Shown: piece after piece, positions 12,838 to 24,499 of the stretch
Layout: each line of letters opens with the position of its first letter
How positions within the stretch are numbered: position 1 is the stretch's first letter
Source of the DNA: Bettongia penicillata ogilbyi
Taxonomy: Eukaryota; Chordata; Mammalia; Diprotodontia; Potoroidae
Direction of reading: 5' to 3'
Assembly: GCA_023548195.1 (NCBI GenBank)
Contig: JAJHZJ010000061.1
Coordinates: 5,658,373-5,722,372 of the forward strand
DNA length: 64,000 bases
Program-made: the position numbers and the translations under genes
The notes under the pieces: model-generated
The model's input: the letters and a program-made list of their open reading frames with translations, nothing else
Databases searched by the model: none
What the model was told of the DNA's origin: nothing

Positions 12838-12895
12838 ATACATATATATATATGTGTGTGTGTGTGTGTGTATAATGTGTGTGTATACACATATA
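12838..12895 (+). repeat. TA/TG microsatellite
   Basis: 'catatatatatatgtgtg' grading into TG repeats and 'gtgtatacac'. It abuts the zinc-finger relic. Confidence 0.85.
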
Positions 12896-12959
12896 CATAT
12901 CTATTTTACATTTCCTGAACCATATATTATTCAACAACCCTCTCTGATCATTAATATTA

Positions 12960-13645
12960 AACAAGGTGTAACACAGGGAGATGTAACACGTCAGTAAATG
13001 TATTCACCATTTCCTGGAGTAGATCCAGTATAGAGTCGAGTTGAAGAAAAGTTCCCTGTAGATGGTGAAATCCTTCAGAAGTTCTCATTTGCATATATTA
13101 TGCTTGTTTGCATCAAGTCCTAGAATAGTAGAGAGCTTCCTGGATGGAACTCAAGAGTTTAGCCTATCCACACAGGAAAAACTAATTGGATGAAGAATGC
13201 CTACTGTCCAGTTAAATAGATGATCTGTAGAGCTAATCCATAGGCATGTATATCTTGGACAAACTGCAGAAGACAGACAAGGCATAGCACAGAATTGAGT
13301 AGATGGAAGAGAGCAGGCTGACTGCCTTTGGAAAATTGCAAAGTTTTGGTAATAAGCCCAAGTTCCTCCCTGAGAAATGGTCTTTCTTCTTAACATCTAC
13401 CTCTGTTGTATGACTGACCTGGAAAACTAGTCTCCAGAGAATTTAAAATGAGTATAACTCACAGGACAATAGAGAAATGCATGGCTGGTGTGAGAAGGCT
13501 GCAACATCTAATAAGGCACCACAAACACCAGAGTAAAGGATGCTATAGATTAAAAAAGAAGACAGGCAAGAGTAAGAGAATAACCAATGGATGGTCCATG
13601 AATTCTTCTTGTGTCCTCTCAATGCAAGAACTTAGGGAAGTCCCA
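12960..13645 (+). mobile_element. RTE-clade LINE fragment (reverse transcriptase C-terminal half)
   Basis: Conceptual translation gives KQGVTQGDVT (the conserved GVRQGD-type motif), then VDGEILQKFSFAYY where RTE elements have a hydrophobic-ADD catalytic segment. Later come SRWKRAGWLPLENCK and RTIEKCMAGVRRLQHLIR, both like RTE-family thumb-region segments. The catalytic Asp-Asp is lost (FAYY) and there are stops and frameshifts, so it is dead. A related copy lies at 17800-18410. Confidence 0.7.
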
Positions 13646-13649
13646 CACA

Positions 13650-14125
13650 GTACACTGAGATGATGCCTTGTGATGAACTTAGAGTAGGATAGGATGGAGG
13701 GAAATATAGTCAGTCTTTCACATCACGACTGTTACAGAAGTGTTTTGTGTGACTGCACATGTATAACCTATATTTTATTGCTTGCCTTCTCAGTGGGGAT
13801 GGGTGGGGAGGGAGAAAGGGAGAGAAGTTGGAATTCAAAAGTTTTAAAAATGAATATTAAAAAATTGTTTTTACATGCAACTGGGAAATGAGATATATAG
13901 GACATGGGGTATAGAAATCTATCTTGCCTTAAAAGAAAATAGAGAGGAAGGGGATGAGGGAATGGGGAGGTATGATATAAGAGAGGGCAGATTGGGGAAA
14001 GGGGTAATCAGAATGCATGCTGTCTTGGGGTAGGGAGAGGGGAGAGATGGGGAGAAAACCTGGAACTCAAAATCTTGTGGAAGTGAATGTTGAAAACTGA
14101 AGATCAATCAACCAATCAAAAAAAT
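13650..14125 (+). mobile_element. L1/half-L1 3' UTR fragment
   Basis: 'gatggagggaaatatagtca', 'acgactgttacagaagtg', 'gggtggggagggagaaag' and 'atggggagaaaacctggaac' are each close to the same landmarks at the end of the HAL1-like element at 63600-64000. It ends near 'gaatgttgaaaactgaag'. Confidence 0.8.
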
Positions 14126-14419
14126 AGTCTTCTGGTGGGTCTATCTGCCTCAAGCCTCTCCTCACTCCATCCTCCATTAAGCCAGTGGAGAGGGAGAGGT
14201 TGAAAATAAGTAGAAGGTGGGGATGACTGAGAGAAATCTGTTAGAAAAGATGGGACAGAATGGAATGAATACTTGAATAGGTAGAGGGGTTAGCCTTGAT
14301 AAGGAGTAAGGCCATATCATCATGTTGTGGCCACTAAAGTGATTTTCCTAAAACACAGGTCCAATCACGTCACCCCCCGCCCTACTCAATAAACTGTAGT
14401 GGTGAAGCACAGTAGGATT

Positions 14420-15118
14420 ACCTAGCAGCAGTTAAGGCCTCCCCCACCCCCATTTGAGGTTATGAAACATAAATTTGTAGTGGACCCAGTAGAAAGTTAG
14501 TACGATTTTCTCCGCCATTCAGCAGCGCATGTGTAAGCACAGGAGCAAGGGATGAATGGTGAGGGTGATCCAAGGCTGAGATTTAGCTAGGTGTGATCGG
14601 CAATTATACTAAAAGGGCTAGGGATTTAAGAGAAGAGGACAATGTATGGTTGAATTATTTCGTCAACGAGTCAAGATGGAGAGAAGAGGAAAGAGATGGG
14701 GAAATGGCCTGGGAGAGAATAGAGGGGTCAAGGGATTGGAGGTCAACGTGAAGATGAAGAGTAGGGTAGGGTAACCTAAAGGACAAGGAAAGTCAAAAGC
14801 CAATGGATTATTGTCAGTCAAAGCCATTTCAGAATTCTTGAATGTAGAAGTGGTACATTTGTGGGTGATCGAGCATATAACCAACCAACACTGTGTGGGA
14901 CTAAGGTGGGGTGGAGGAATAGCTACAGAAGGGGAGTAGGTTGAGGAACTGAGTGCTTAGGGTATTTGAGGGATAATTGATATTTATGTTAGGGACTTCA
15001 ACCCCTAGTGTGAGGGCAGGAGTTTGAGAAGAGAGAAAAATTGTAAGACAGGTATCAAATTCATTGTAGAAGGAAAGGGAATAACCTAGGGGTCTGTAGA
15101 TAACTGCTACCAGGATTT
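14420..15118 (-). mobile_element. L2-clade LINE, endonuclease region (left part)
   Basis: The minus strand encodes VIYRPLGYSLSFYNEFDTCL followed by a decayed LGDFNI-like segment (LGVEVPNININYPSNTLSTQ). This fits the apurinic-type endonuclease of L2/CR1-clade LINEs (VVYRPPG...LGDFNIH). Further downstream a DFPCPLGYPTLLF segment keeps the family order. The element is cut by a SINE and resumes at 15366. Confidence 0.7.
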
Positions 15119-15365
15119 GGAGGGACAGGTAGGTAGCACAGAAGAGAGAGTGCTGTGCCAAGAGTCCAAAAGGTTTATCTTTGTGAGTTCAAATTTGACC
15201 TCAAGCATTTATTAGCTGTGTTAACTTGGGCAAATAACCCCATTTGCCCCAGTTTCCTCATCTATAAAATGAGCTGGAGAAAGAAATGGCAAAGCACTCC
15301 AGTAGCTTTGCCAAGAAAACCCCAAACTGAATCATGAAGTTGGGCAGGCCTGAATAACAACAAAA
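15119..15365 (+). mobile_element. tRNA-derived marsupial SINE with target-site duplication
   Basis: 'ggtaggtagcacagaagaga' head, 'gagttcaaatttgacctcaa', 'gtttcctcatctataaaatg', 'gaaatggcaaagcactccag' and a tail ending 'gaataacaacaaaa'. It is flanked by a direct repeat 'accaggattt' at 15109-15118 and 15366-15375. It therefore sits inside the L2 endonuclease sequence and is younger than it. Confidence 0.92.
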
Positions 15366-15480
15366 ACCAGGATTTTGATTGGGTGGCAGATATGAATAAC
15401 ATGAACCTCAAAGAAAGAGGTTACTAAATGAAAGAAGGGGAAGAACCTGGAAGCGGCAAAGGGGAGCTAGGAGCATTTCA
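15366..15480 (-). mobile_element. L2-clade LINE, continuation after the SINE
   Basis: 'gattttgattgggtggcaga' through 'gaaagaggttactaaatg' continues the minus-strand L2 sequence interrupted at 15118. The target duplication supports a single original element. Confidence 0.55.
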
Positions 15481-16359
15481 ACTCTCCAGCCTTGATCAGA
15501 GTCTTAAATTTCCGAGGATTTATAATTTCATTAATTAGCAATTTATTTAGTTCTCTAAGTTAATAATACTGGATCTAAATTATAGTTTCCTTTCACTTTT
15601 GTAAATAACAATAATAAAAAAATCTCTTCAGCTCAAGCACATTAGTTAAATTTTAAAAAGGTCACCCATCAACTGTTTCCTCCCCTCCCTGCTGCAATGC
15701 TCAAAGTTAGAATCCCTCCTTACAACAAAAAATAGCAAATACATCCAGTCTTTAAAGTATAACCCATCACTGAGGGATGCAGTGTGGACAGGTATTTTTG
15801 ACTCAATGATACTTTATAAATGGCAGAAAGAAAAAGAACATACACTTGCAAAAGAAAGTTGTCCTAAAAAATTGTCATTAACAAGGCTGGCTACAGCCCT
15901 AAAGTCATTATGAAAATGCCTCTTTGTGCAAGTGTTAAAAACAGATTCTAGAGAAGTTTACTTAGATTAAGATTTCCTCAATTTTTTCTCAACAAGTTTT
16001 CCATTAACTTGCCATATAGCTGAGTCTACAGGACCTGGACCAGGTTTTAACTTAGGAAACGATAAAAAGAAAAGTGGTGCAATAGAGATAGCAGTTGACT
16101 GGCATTCAGTAGGCATGGATCCTACTACGTCTGCCAAAACTCTATGGATGACTTCTGACAAACCACTTACGAACATCTGTGCTCATTTCATAATGTCCCA
16201 ATTCACGTTAGCATAAAGATACTTGTCATACCTACCTCATTAGGATTATTGTTAAGAATCTAATAATAGCTCATCTCTACAGCACTTTGAGGTTTGCAAA
16301 TCCCTTCCCTCACAACCAATTCAATGGCACAACTATGATGCCTATTTTATTGATGAGAG

Positions 16360-16515
16360 AATCCCATTTGATTTTAAGTTCCTTGAGGGCATGAACTATC
16401 TTTTGCTTCCTTTTTTTATCTCTAGCACATAGAATAGTGTCCTGCACATAATTGCTTATAATAATTGCTTATAACACAATAAGTTGCTTAATAAATGTTC
16501 ATTGATTGATAATAA
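16360..16515 (+). repeat. L2-type LINE 3' end
   Basis: 'ttaagttccttgagggcatg', 'atctctagcacatagaatag' and terminal 'gcttaataaatgttcattga' followed by 'ttgat' follow the order of L2 3' ends. The ATAATTGCTTATA segment is duplicated internally. Confidence 0.75.
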
Positions 16516-16519
16516 ATGC

Positions 16520-17795
16520 GACAGAGTAATTGATGGGCTTTTTTTGTGCATTTAGGGGAGGGGGATTTGTATTATCTTTTTTTCCCTTGGCTGGGAGATT
16601 AGGAAAATTAGATTTTAGGTTAAAAAAAGAGTATTGGCAGAATACCTCTGTACCCAACATGCAATTAAGTTCTTTCTTTTTGGCTAAGAATGATCCTAGG
16701 GTTGAAAAATAAACTGAGTTCATTGTAGAGTACCAAGGAGGTTGAACCCCCAAACCCATGTTGGGGTATTCTATGGTAGAAGACGCCATTCTCTTTGTAG
16801 CCCACCAGATAAATGAATATAGTGAGGGAAGAGGATGCTAGTGTAGATTTTCATCAATTCTAATTAGATATGTAAGACTCAGTGACTTAAATATTATGTT
16901 AGAAATCTTGGAAATCATCTAGTCTTTTACATTCGATTCTAATTCCCTTATCCTGGCAGGACGTTTTGATCTGTAGTTTTTTCTTTCCTTTGAGAAGGCA
17001 GTTTTGTTGTTGTTGTTCTAGAGCATATGATAGACAAGGGAGAGGAGGAGCAGGTGCCAGATTAAGGAAGCTAGTTACAATGTGAGAAAGGAAGAAAATT
17101 AATTGGGTTTAACCCAGATCACATAGCACTTGAATTGAGATTTTCTAGACAGGTTCTCATATTTACCATTCTATACTGCCTTTCCCAAAACATTAAAAAT
17201 GGAAACTGAGGTACTATAAGGGACCAGTCAAGAAGTTTTACAAAGGCAAAATGGTGGGCTGAAGAAAGAGCATCTGAGCTTGGGCATCTCATTCATGTTC
17301 CATGCAAAGAAATCCAGTGTTTCCCAGCTCTGTAGTAAGTTTTCCTAGCAACTTTTCACCTGTCTTCTATTGTACTAGGGAAAGTGTACTTAATTGGGAG
17401 CAAAGATGACTACTCTTAGAGCGTGTGTGTGGAGGCCTTAGTCATTTGGGAATTGGTCTCAGGTTAATATCTACTTAATTCCCAATTCAATTCCCTGTTT
17501 TTACCACATTTCTTTGCTTTGAATTCAGTTATCAGATTTGATCTGGTGAAAGATCCATATATGGAATTCCTGAGCTATGAATTTGAATATAGAAGTACTC
17601 CAATAATACCATGGTGGGAAATAGAGCCATAAAGAGATCCAGATTGAGGGGTCCTTGGCTGTTACATTATTACAATAATTTCTCATCATTAATATGTAAA
17701 TATCAAAGGATCTATGATTTTGTCCAACTATATCAAGCAAGGCACAAAATAAAACTTGCCAAAGATGCTTGTTATGGTCATGGAGGCTGTTCAGC
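16520..17795. other. Intergenic sequence, nothing identified
   Basis: No repeat family or conserved coding frame recognised. A (GTT)n-like tract lies near 17003-17016. Confidence 0.4.
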
Positions 17796-18410
17796 TAAGT
17801 CAAAATTGAGCCAACTATCCACACAGGAAAAACAAAATGAAGAATGACCATCATTTACACCAGGGTTCTAAACCTGGAGTCCAAGAACTTTTAAAATATT
17901 GTGACAACTGTTTCAATATAATTTCCTTTGTAATCTTATGTATTCTATATTACATACTTAAAAACATTCTGAGAAAGGTTCCATAGGTTTCACCAGACTG
18001 ATGAAGGGTTCCATGACACAAAAAAGATTAAGCGCTCTTGGTCTAGACTATGATATGCATATGAATGTTAGTCCACAGAGCTAGGCCATCCACACCTGTA
18101 TCTTGGACAAACATGGGGACTGAATAATGAACAGGAGAGTAGATGGGACTGTTTTCAAGAAACTGAAGAATGATTTTAATGATCCCAAGTTTCTGCCTGA
18201 AATAAAGGCCCATATATTTTAGCACTGATTTTTTTTTTCTGTCCATACCTGTGAGTTGTAGAATACTAGTCTCCAAAGAATTAGGTTGCAAATTGTTTCC
18301 AAACAATAAAATGCCTGTTGCCCATAAGACTTTAAATATTACCAATGCATTGGGCAGAAATGGTGTAAAGAATATCATTAGAGAGATTTATTTCATATCT
18401 GAAAAAGTAG
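17796..18410 (+). mobile_element. RTE-clade LINE fragment interrupted by a small DNA transposon
   Basis: The words 'atccacacaggaaaaac', 'tatcttggacaaac', 'cccaagtttctgcctga' and 'aatactagtctccaaagaat' each have close counterparts in the same order at 13160-13440. Translation across 18100-18220 gives VDGTVFKKLKNDFNDPKFLP, like the RTE segment after the catalytic domain. An insertion at 17861-18040 splits it. Confidence 0.7.
17861..18040 (+). mobile_element. Small hAT-like (Charlie-type) non-autonomous element
   Basis: A 180-bp element beginning 'cagggttctaaacctgg' and ending 'aaaagattaagcgctcttg', imperfect inverted ends. The flanking octamers 'atttacac' and 'gtctagac' agree at 5 of 8 positions and both fit the hAT target pattern nTnnnnAn. 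Internal 'aaacattctgagaaagg' and 'ggtttcaccagactg' match the related copy at 30110-30372. It encodes no protein. Confidence 0.75.
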
Positions 18411-19194
18411 ACCAGTCATGTATCAAGACCAAGGATTGCACATCCTGCATGCACCACAGTGGTATCCAAGCAATGTCAATAGGAAAGTCCTTACCATATT
18501 GTGTAGTTCCACTGTGGAAGATTTTACTTCTTCAGGTCCTTTGTTATTCATGTCTTTAAACTGTTCTTAAGTCCTTAAAGACTTCTTAGTTATTACAGAT
18601 TTTCTTTATCTGGTTTTTAACTTATCCTCTCCTAGGACACTGGGATTTTTCTTGATGTGATTTCCTCAGTCATTCCCTTACCCCTTAACTCTTAAATGGA
18701 TGCCCTCCATAGTGTTAGCGGAAGGCTCTTGTGAAATTACTGCTGAAGGGAGACACCATTATGGAAAGCAAGTTAAATGTCTTTGGTGATTCTTCACTCT
18801 ACTTGCAGGTAGTTTTACATTTTTTGGCTCACTAGCTGCTGAAGCTATTTATCTGGGGGTGAGGGGTGCTGCCAGAAGTTGGGTAAACTTCCAAGCGACT
18901 TCAAAGGCTTTTGGTCTATCTGAATCTGCAGCTAATTTTACTTTCGGTGGTGAAAGCTGACATCCCAAACTCACTGGCGTGGGATTGGAATGGTAGTGGA
19001 CAAAGAATGGAGTGACCACCTACGACTAAGGTTACTGCAAAAGTCTTCGGTGACTGTTCACTTTCCTTGCACCTGGTCTTCCACAAAATGTTTTTTGATC
19101 TTTTCAGACAAAAGTTTTCTCTCCTAAAATTTTGCCAGGACATTTCGCCTGTACTTCACCTTTGTGTCATACCTATTTGTGAATATATCACATT

Positions 19195-19510
19195 TTCCCA
19201 TTAAACTGTAAACTTCTTGAGACTAGTGTCTGTATTATCACCTTTGTATCTTCGATGATAATAGTTAACATATATAGAATTTACAAATTTGCAAAATGTT
19301 TTACATATATTATTCCATTTGATCCTCAAAACAACTTTGTTAAACTTTCTTTATGAAGTAGGCGCTATTATTATCCCCATTTTACCGTGAGGAAACGTGA
19401 CAGAAGTTACATGACCTCCCTCCATGGTCACACAGCTAGCAAAGTGGCAGGATTTCAATTCAGATCTGACTCCAAGGTCAGTATACTACCCACAATATCA
19501 CCTAGGGGCC
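19195..19510 (-). repeat. L2 3' fragment and MIR-type SINE
   Basis: 19195-19262 ('aaactgtaaacttcttgaga') resembles a plus-oriented L2 3' end. From about 19270, 'aggcgctattattatcccc', 'ttttaccgtgaggaaacg' and 'ggtcacacagctagcaaagt' form an inverted MIR. Confidence 0.75.
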
Positions 19511-20039
19511 TTAATAATGCCATACAGCAGTGTGTCAGTGTGTGGAATTAAAAATAGCAAGGATGTAGATATATATTTGAATTAAGCATGTATCAAAGAT
19601 AATGGAACATGCTCAAACACGTCAAGTATGAGAAAACACAGCTTCCTCTCTTAGTCTATAGCAACTCCTGACTCCTGCTCCTTAGTAGTCCTTTTTACAC
19701 GTAGTAGGTGCTCAGTAATCAATTTCTTTGAAAGTGGTTTATCAGTTAATTTAATAACATGATGTGACTACGAGTTAGATTCTATGAACTGATTTTTTTC
19801 TTCAGTTCCTATCTACTTTCACTACTCAATTTTTATTAGTCTGCCATGCTTTCATAATTGGGACAAATGGAACCTTGTGGAATCTCTATTAAAAGTTGTA
19901 CTTATTCTTACAATGTTATTTATTGTAAATAATCCTAAAGGGAAACATTTAAATGTGATTGCATAGGGAGTTTTCTAACAAGCTGATTTTGAGGCTTTGT
20001 ACCAAAGGTAGAAGGAGGGACACATAACCAAGGACAGAC

Positions 20040-20402
20040 AAGTGCCTTCTTACCTTTTTAAGAACTTCTTTATCTTCCTTTCTAGATCATCATTCATTCC
20101 TGCCCTCAGTGGCAGGTGCCCCTCCCTTACCCGGTTCCTTTCTCTTCCTTACCTTCTGTGATGATCTCATCAGCTCTGCAGGACTTAGTCTATTATAGTT
20201 GTAGATGCCTCCCACATGTATAAATCAAGCCCCCAATCTCTGAACTCCAGTCCTACATCATCAGCCTACATCCCATAGCACCTCAAACTCAACATTATCT
20301 AAAACACAACTAATTTTATTTTCCCCTAAACTTATACTTCTTCTAGACTTCCTTATTTCTGCTGAAAGTACCCCTATCTTTCCTGTAACCCAGGATGGCA
20401 GC
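20040..20402 (+). mobile_element. Pyrimidine-rich LINE fragment (L2/CR1-type), left part
   Basis: 'gatgatctcatcagctctgc', 'ttgtagatgcctcccacatg' and 'acctcaaactcaacattatc' parallel the plus-strand LINE at 5510-5650. It is interrupted by a SINE and resumes at 20661. Confidence 0.6.
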
Positions 20403-20649
20403 TTTTTCTGTTGAGTCATTTCAGTTGTGTCCGGTTCTGTGACCCCACTTGGGGTTTTCTTGGTAAAGATACTGGAGTTGTTTGCCATTTCCTTCTTCAG
20501 CTCATTTTATGATGAGGAAACCGAGACAAGCAGGGTTAAGAGACTTGCCCAGAAGCACACAGTTCATAAGTGTCTGAGACCAATTTTGAAGTCAGTTCTT
20601 CCTGACTCCAGGATCTGAGCTCTGTCCACTGCACCACCTAGCCGCCTCT
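20403..20649 (-). mobile_element. tRNA-derived marsupial SINE with perfect target-site duplication
   Basis: In inverted orientation: 'gtgaccccacttggggtttt', 'actggagttgtttgccattt', 'gcaccacctagccgcct' head. A perfect 11-bp direct repeat 'aggatggcagc' flanks it at 20392-20402 and 20650-20660, next to the T-rich 3' end ('tttttctg'). The insertion lies inside an older LINE. Confidence 0.95.
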
Positions 20650-20660
20650 AGGATGGCAGC

Positions 20661-20965
20661 CCAGGAGCCATTCTGAAACTCTTTATTCTTTTTCAGCCCC
20701 CAAATATAGTAATCCTTATCAATTCTACTTCTAGAATGTCTTATCCATTGCCTATTCTCCATCCACACAGTCACCATCCAAATCAGGTCTTCACTAACCT
20801 CTTGCTTGGACTTGCAAAAAGCTTCCTTCCTGGTTTCTCTACTTCCAGTCTTTCTCCTATGTCTCTCATTCTTCATACAGTTACTCAAATAATCTTCCTA
20901 GAAAGTAAACGTGACCATACTACCTTTCTCTTTGAGAATCCTCAGTAACACTCTGCTGCTTCCAG
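20661..20965 (+). mobile_element. Pyrimidine-rich LINE fragment, continuation after the SINE
   Basis: 'gtcaccatccaaatcaggtc' and 'acttccagtctttctcctat', then 'aataatcttcctagaaag' match the LINE region that precedes the 'aaagcacaggtctgacca' landmark at 6010, in the same orientation. Confidence 0.6.
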
Positions 20966-20969
20966 GATT

Positions 20970-22030
20970 GTTCAGTTTAGCAAGCACTCATTAAATTCCT
21001 AATATGTGCCTGGCACTGTGCTCTAAGTGCTAGGGATACAAAGGCAAAAATGAAGACCTTAACCTCAAGGAGCTTACCATTGTACTGAAGAAAACAATGC
21101 AGAGAAAATTAAATGATAATCAACACAATTTCCAGGTAATGAAACTATCAACTGGGGAAATCAGGATTGGCTTCACTATGGAAGGCAGCACTTGAAATGA
21201 GCTTTGAAGGATGCCAGAGATTGTGTGGAGGGGAGGAAGGGCACTTCTGGTATCAGAGTGAGCTCATGCAAAGTACATAAGGGAATCAGCAAGTAGGGCA
21301 GTTTGTCTACTACACGTAACACATGAAGGAGAAGAACTTTTAAAGTCAGAGAGAAACTTTTACTGTATTCTGTAGGCAAAGACCTCCCTCCTACCCGAGC
21401 TGACTGAGCAGAGAAATGACCTGGAACATTAACCTCTTAGCTGTGTAGAGAATGGACTGCAGAGGAGAAGGACCCTGGGGCAGGGAGAACAATGAGGAGA
21501 CTGTTGCAATAGTCCAGGTGAGCAATGATGAGGCCTTGAAGCAGGGTTAGTGGATGCCTAAGTAGAGAGCATGGCAAACATGCGAGAGATGGGGTGGTGG
21601 AAAGACGACTTGACAACTACTAAGTGGGAAGGAGAACAGAAGGATGGTGGTATTCTCAACACAAAGAGAAATAAGGAAGAAGGGATGATTTGAGAAGAGT
21701 TGAGTTTAAGATGCTCATGGAACATTCCTGTTTCAGAAGTCCAAGAGGTAATATAAGGGGGCTCAAGAGATAAGACTATGTGGCTAGAAAGAGAACTATC
21801 TGGGAATCATCTACTTAGAAATAAAAGGGACCAAGAGTAAGGAGCAAAAGAGTTACCAATCAAGTAAAAGAAACTGAGAAGATATGTAATATAAAAACCA
21901 GAAGGGCAGTCATAAAAACACAAGGAAAGAGTATCTAAGAGGAGTGTTTCAACAGTGCCAAATGCTACAATGAGGTCAATCAGGAGAAGGATTGAAAGAT
22001 CGTTAGATTTTGCAATGGGCAACTATCTGT
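20970..22030 (-). mobile_element. L2-clade LINE, inverted
   Basis: Starts with an inverted 3' end ('gcactcattaaattcctaat', 'ggcactgtgctctaagtgct', 'ctcaaggagcttaccattg'). It proceeds through 'ttgcaatagtccaggtgagc' and 'gagtttaagatgctcatgg', ending around 'agtgccaaatgctacaatga'. The same landmarks recur at 33230-34290 and 46000-47310. Confidence 0.8.
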
Positions 22031-22034
22031 TGGG

Positions 22035-22116
22035 ATACATATGTCTATGTACATGTGTAGGAAGGTAGATAAACATGTATGCATAAGTGTGTATATGTAT
22101 GTATGTATATATGTAC
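22035..22116 (+). repeat. TATG/TG-rich simple repeat
   Basis: Interrupted 'gtatgtatgtatatatg' units immediately upstream of a small DNA transposon. Confidence 0.7.
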
Positions 22117-22118
22117 AG

Positions 22119-22259
22119 CAGGGGTGCTTGGGTGAATGCTTTTGCCTCAGTCCAAGTTTTATAGAACAAATCCTTATATTACAAGGTTTGTTCTGTGAAG
22201 TTTAGATTCAGTCAAGGGGCTTCCATTTGAGGGCCTAGAGACCACAGGTTCCTCACCCT
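22119..22259 (+). mobile_element. Small hAT-like non-autonomous element
   Basis: Ends 'caggggtgcttgggtg' and 'caggttcctcaccctt' are imperfect inverted repeats. Internal 'agaacaaatccttatat' and 'tgttctgtgaagtttagatt' match the copy at 47344-47526 in the same order. It has no coding capacity. Confidence 0.75.
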
Positions 22260-24499
22260 TGATACGGATGTATACACAACTAACACATATTATATATGTA
22301 TATATGAATATTATTGCACCATTAAGAAATAGAACCAAAGGAAACTAAAGACTTCTATGAATTGAGGCAGTTTAAGAACTAGAACAATTTATGCAATGAC
22401 ATTATATTAGAATTATAGAATTATTAGAATTCTATTATTATTAGAATTCTATATACTATTAGAAAAACAACTCTGAAAGTCTTTAGAACTCAGATCAATG
22501 AAATGATAAATTATAGTCCAGAGGAGTGAAGATGACACACATTATCAACCTTCTTTTAGTTGAGGTAATGAGATTTAAGATACAGAATGAAACATACACT
22601 TCTATATTTGACCAAAGGAGGAATGTTTTTACTATATTATGTGTATTTATAAAAGTTTTTTTTCAGTTTTAAAAATTGTTAAATGAGGGGTAGGCAGAGG
22701 GAGAAGTAAGAAATGCTTGTAAATATGTATTAAAAGGCTTGCACTTTGAGGAAATGGTTAGATCAGCAACATGGTCCATGCATTATGCATCAGTACATCT
22801 CAGGGTTCTTCCTGGTCTCTCTAGGTGATTTCATTTATACCTGTAGGTTTCCTTACTATTTCTAGGCGGATGACTCTCAGCTCTCTCAATCCAAACCCAG
22901 TCTCTCTTCAGAACTTCTTTTTCACTTCATCTACTACCTTTTGAAGGCTGAAGTGAAGGTCTTTTGTTTTTGTTTTTAAAGAACACAGGAGATCTGGGAA
23001 TATTTCTAAGTAGAAAAGAGACAATCAGAAGAGAATGAAAAGTAGGAATTAGAAAGGTGATTGCAGAGGAAAGCTCCTGGGAACAAAAATACAGATAGAG
23101 GAACAAGCATTTGCAAAAAAGGTCACCTATTTTAAGACTAGGAAAAAGGACAGAACGAGAGAGTACAGAGGAGAAGAGGGAGATCATGACAGACACAATT
23201 TTTTCAGTCAAGTATTTGGAAAGGTCCACTGCAAAGAAGTTTGAGGTTTATAGAATTATCTTATCTAAATTATTTTTAAATATTGATAGCTTGTCATGAA
23301 AACTAAATGAAAACTTCACACATGCTATTTATATGCAATGTATACATGCACAGTATACTTTTTGTGACAGTAATTAGACTATTTTGATAAAAATTTATTA
23401 ACATATTGTTGATTTTCATAACTCACTTCTGAGCATTAACAAGAAGGAATTATAAAACATTAGATAATATGTCCTGGTGAGCTATTAGCAGAACCTTAAG
23501 CAACAGCCACTGTTTAACAAGTGCCTCTGTACTGCAGTGAACCATTACGTGAAAAGCTGGGCTGATAGAGTGAGGCAAGTGAGACAGGGAGAGGAGGAGG
23601 TCAAAATTCAGAAATCCTCAAAACCTGTCTGAAGTCTTCTGATTAAGAAAAAAAGAATCTTCAAAAGTAATCTAAGAACCTTTAAAACAGAGTTAGAAGA
23701 ACATAAGTCAGAGAAAGACTGTTTAAGGTCTTGGTTAATAATAACTACAATGAAATCCATTATCGAGGAATTAGGTTAATCTTAAGCAAGTTATAGTCAA
23801 CACACTTCATTATTACTTTAAACTATTTAAAACTTTTCTGATTTATATTTTTATCTGCTTTCCATATTTATTTGAGCAGAAAAGATAATTTAACTGCAGT
23901 AAGAGATCCTGAGGCAGCTCCAATTTTTTTTTTACATGTTGATTTAAAGTTAATTAAGGAGTACTTTCCAATTATCCTTGTGTTTTTCAGAGCCCTTCTA
24001 CCCAAATGTCACTATTCTAATGTTTGACATTTCTTATGGATCTCTAAAATTTACTACTGATGTAAAATTCTCTGAAAGGATTTCATTTTACCCCCTTATG
24101 CTTTTTCTTGATTTACCAGATATCAATGATAATTTTTACTGGACAAAAGACTGTTGGCCTGGGGACATGCTGATTCCTAAAATATAATGTTAAGATTAAA
24201 TAACATTTGTGTGCTCTAGGAAAAAAATTCCAAAGGCATAGATAAGATTCCTCTATCCTTAGGCAGGGGTATTTTGCCCCTGAGTAGTTTCACAGTTTAA
24301 ATGGATTAACCAGGAATTTGAGAAAAAAGATCATTCCCCAAAACAGGAATTTAAGGTATTAGTACATCAAAATAAATTTCTTATTAATATATACTCTCAA
24401 GTTCTGAAATGCTAGTTGAATTTATGAATTACTCAACTTTTTATTTGGGGAAAATGTATGTCTCCCTCCTTCAAGAATTTATAGTTCAAATAGAAAGCT
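22260..24499. other. AT-rich sequence near the PDS5B 3' end, nothing identified
   Basis: No repeat family recognised. An extra minus-strand AATAAA signal lies at 23394-23399, so a longer PDS5B 3' UTR cannot be excluded. Confidence 0.35.
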
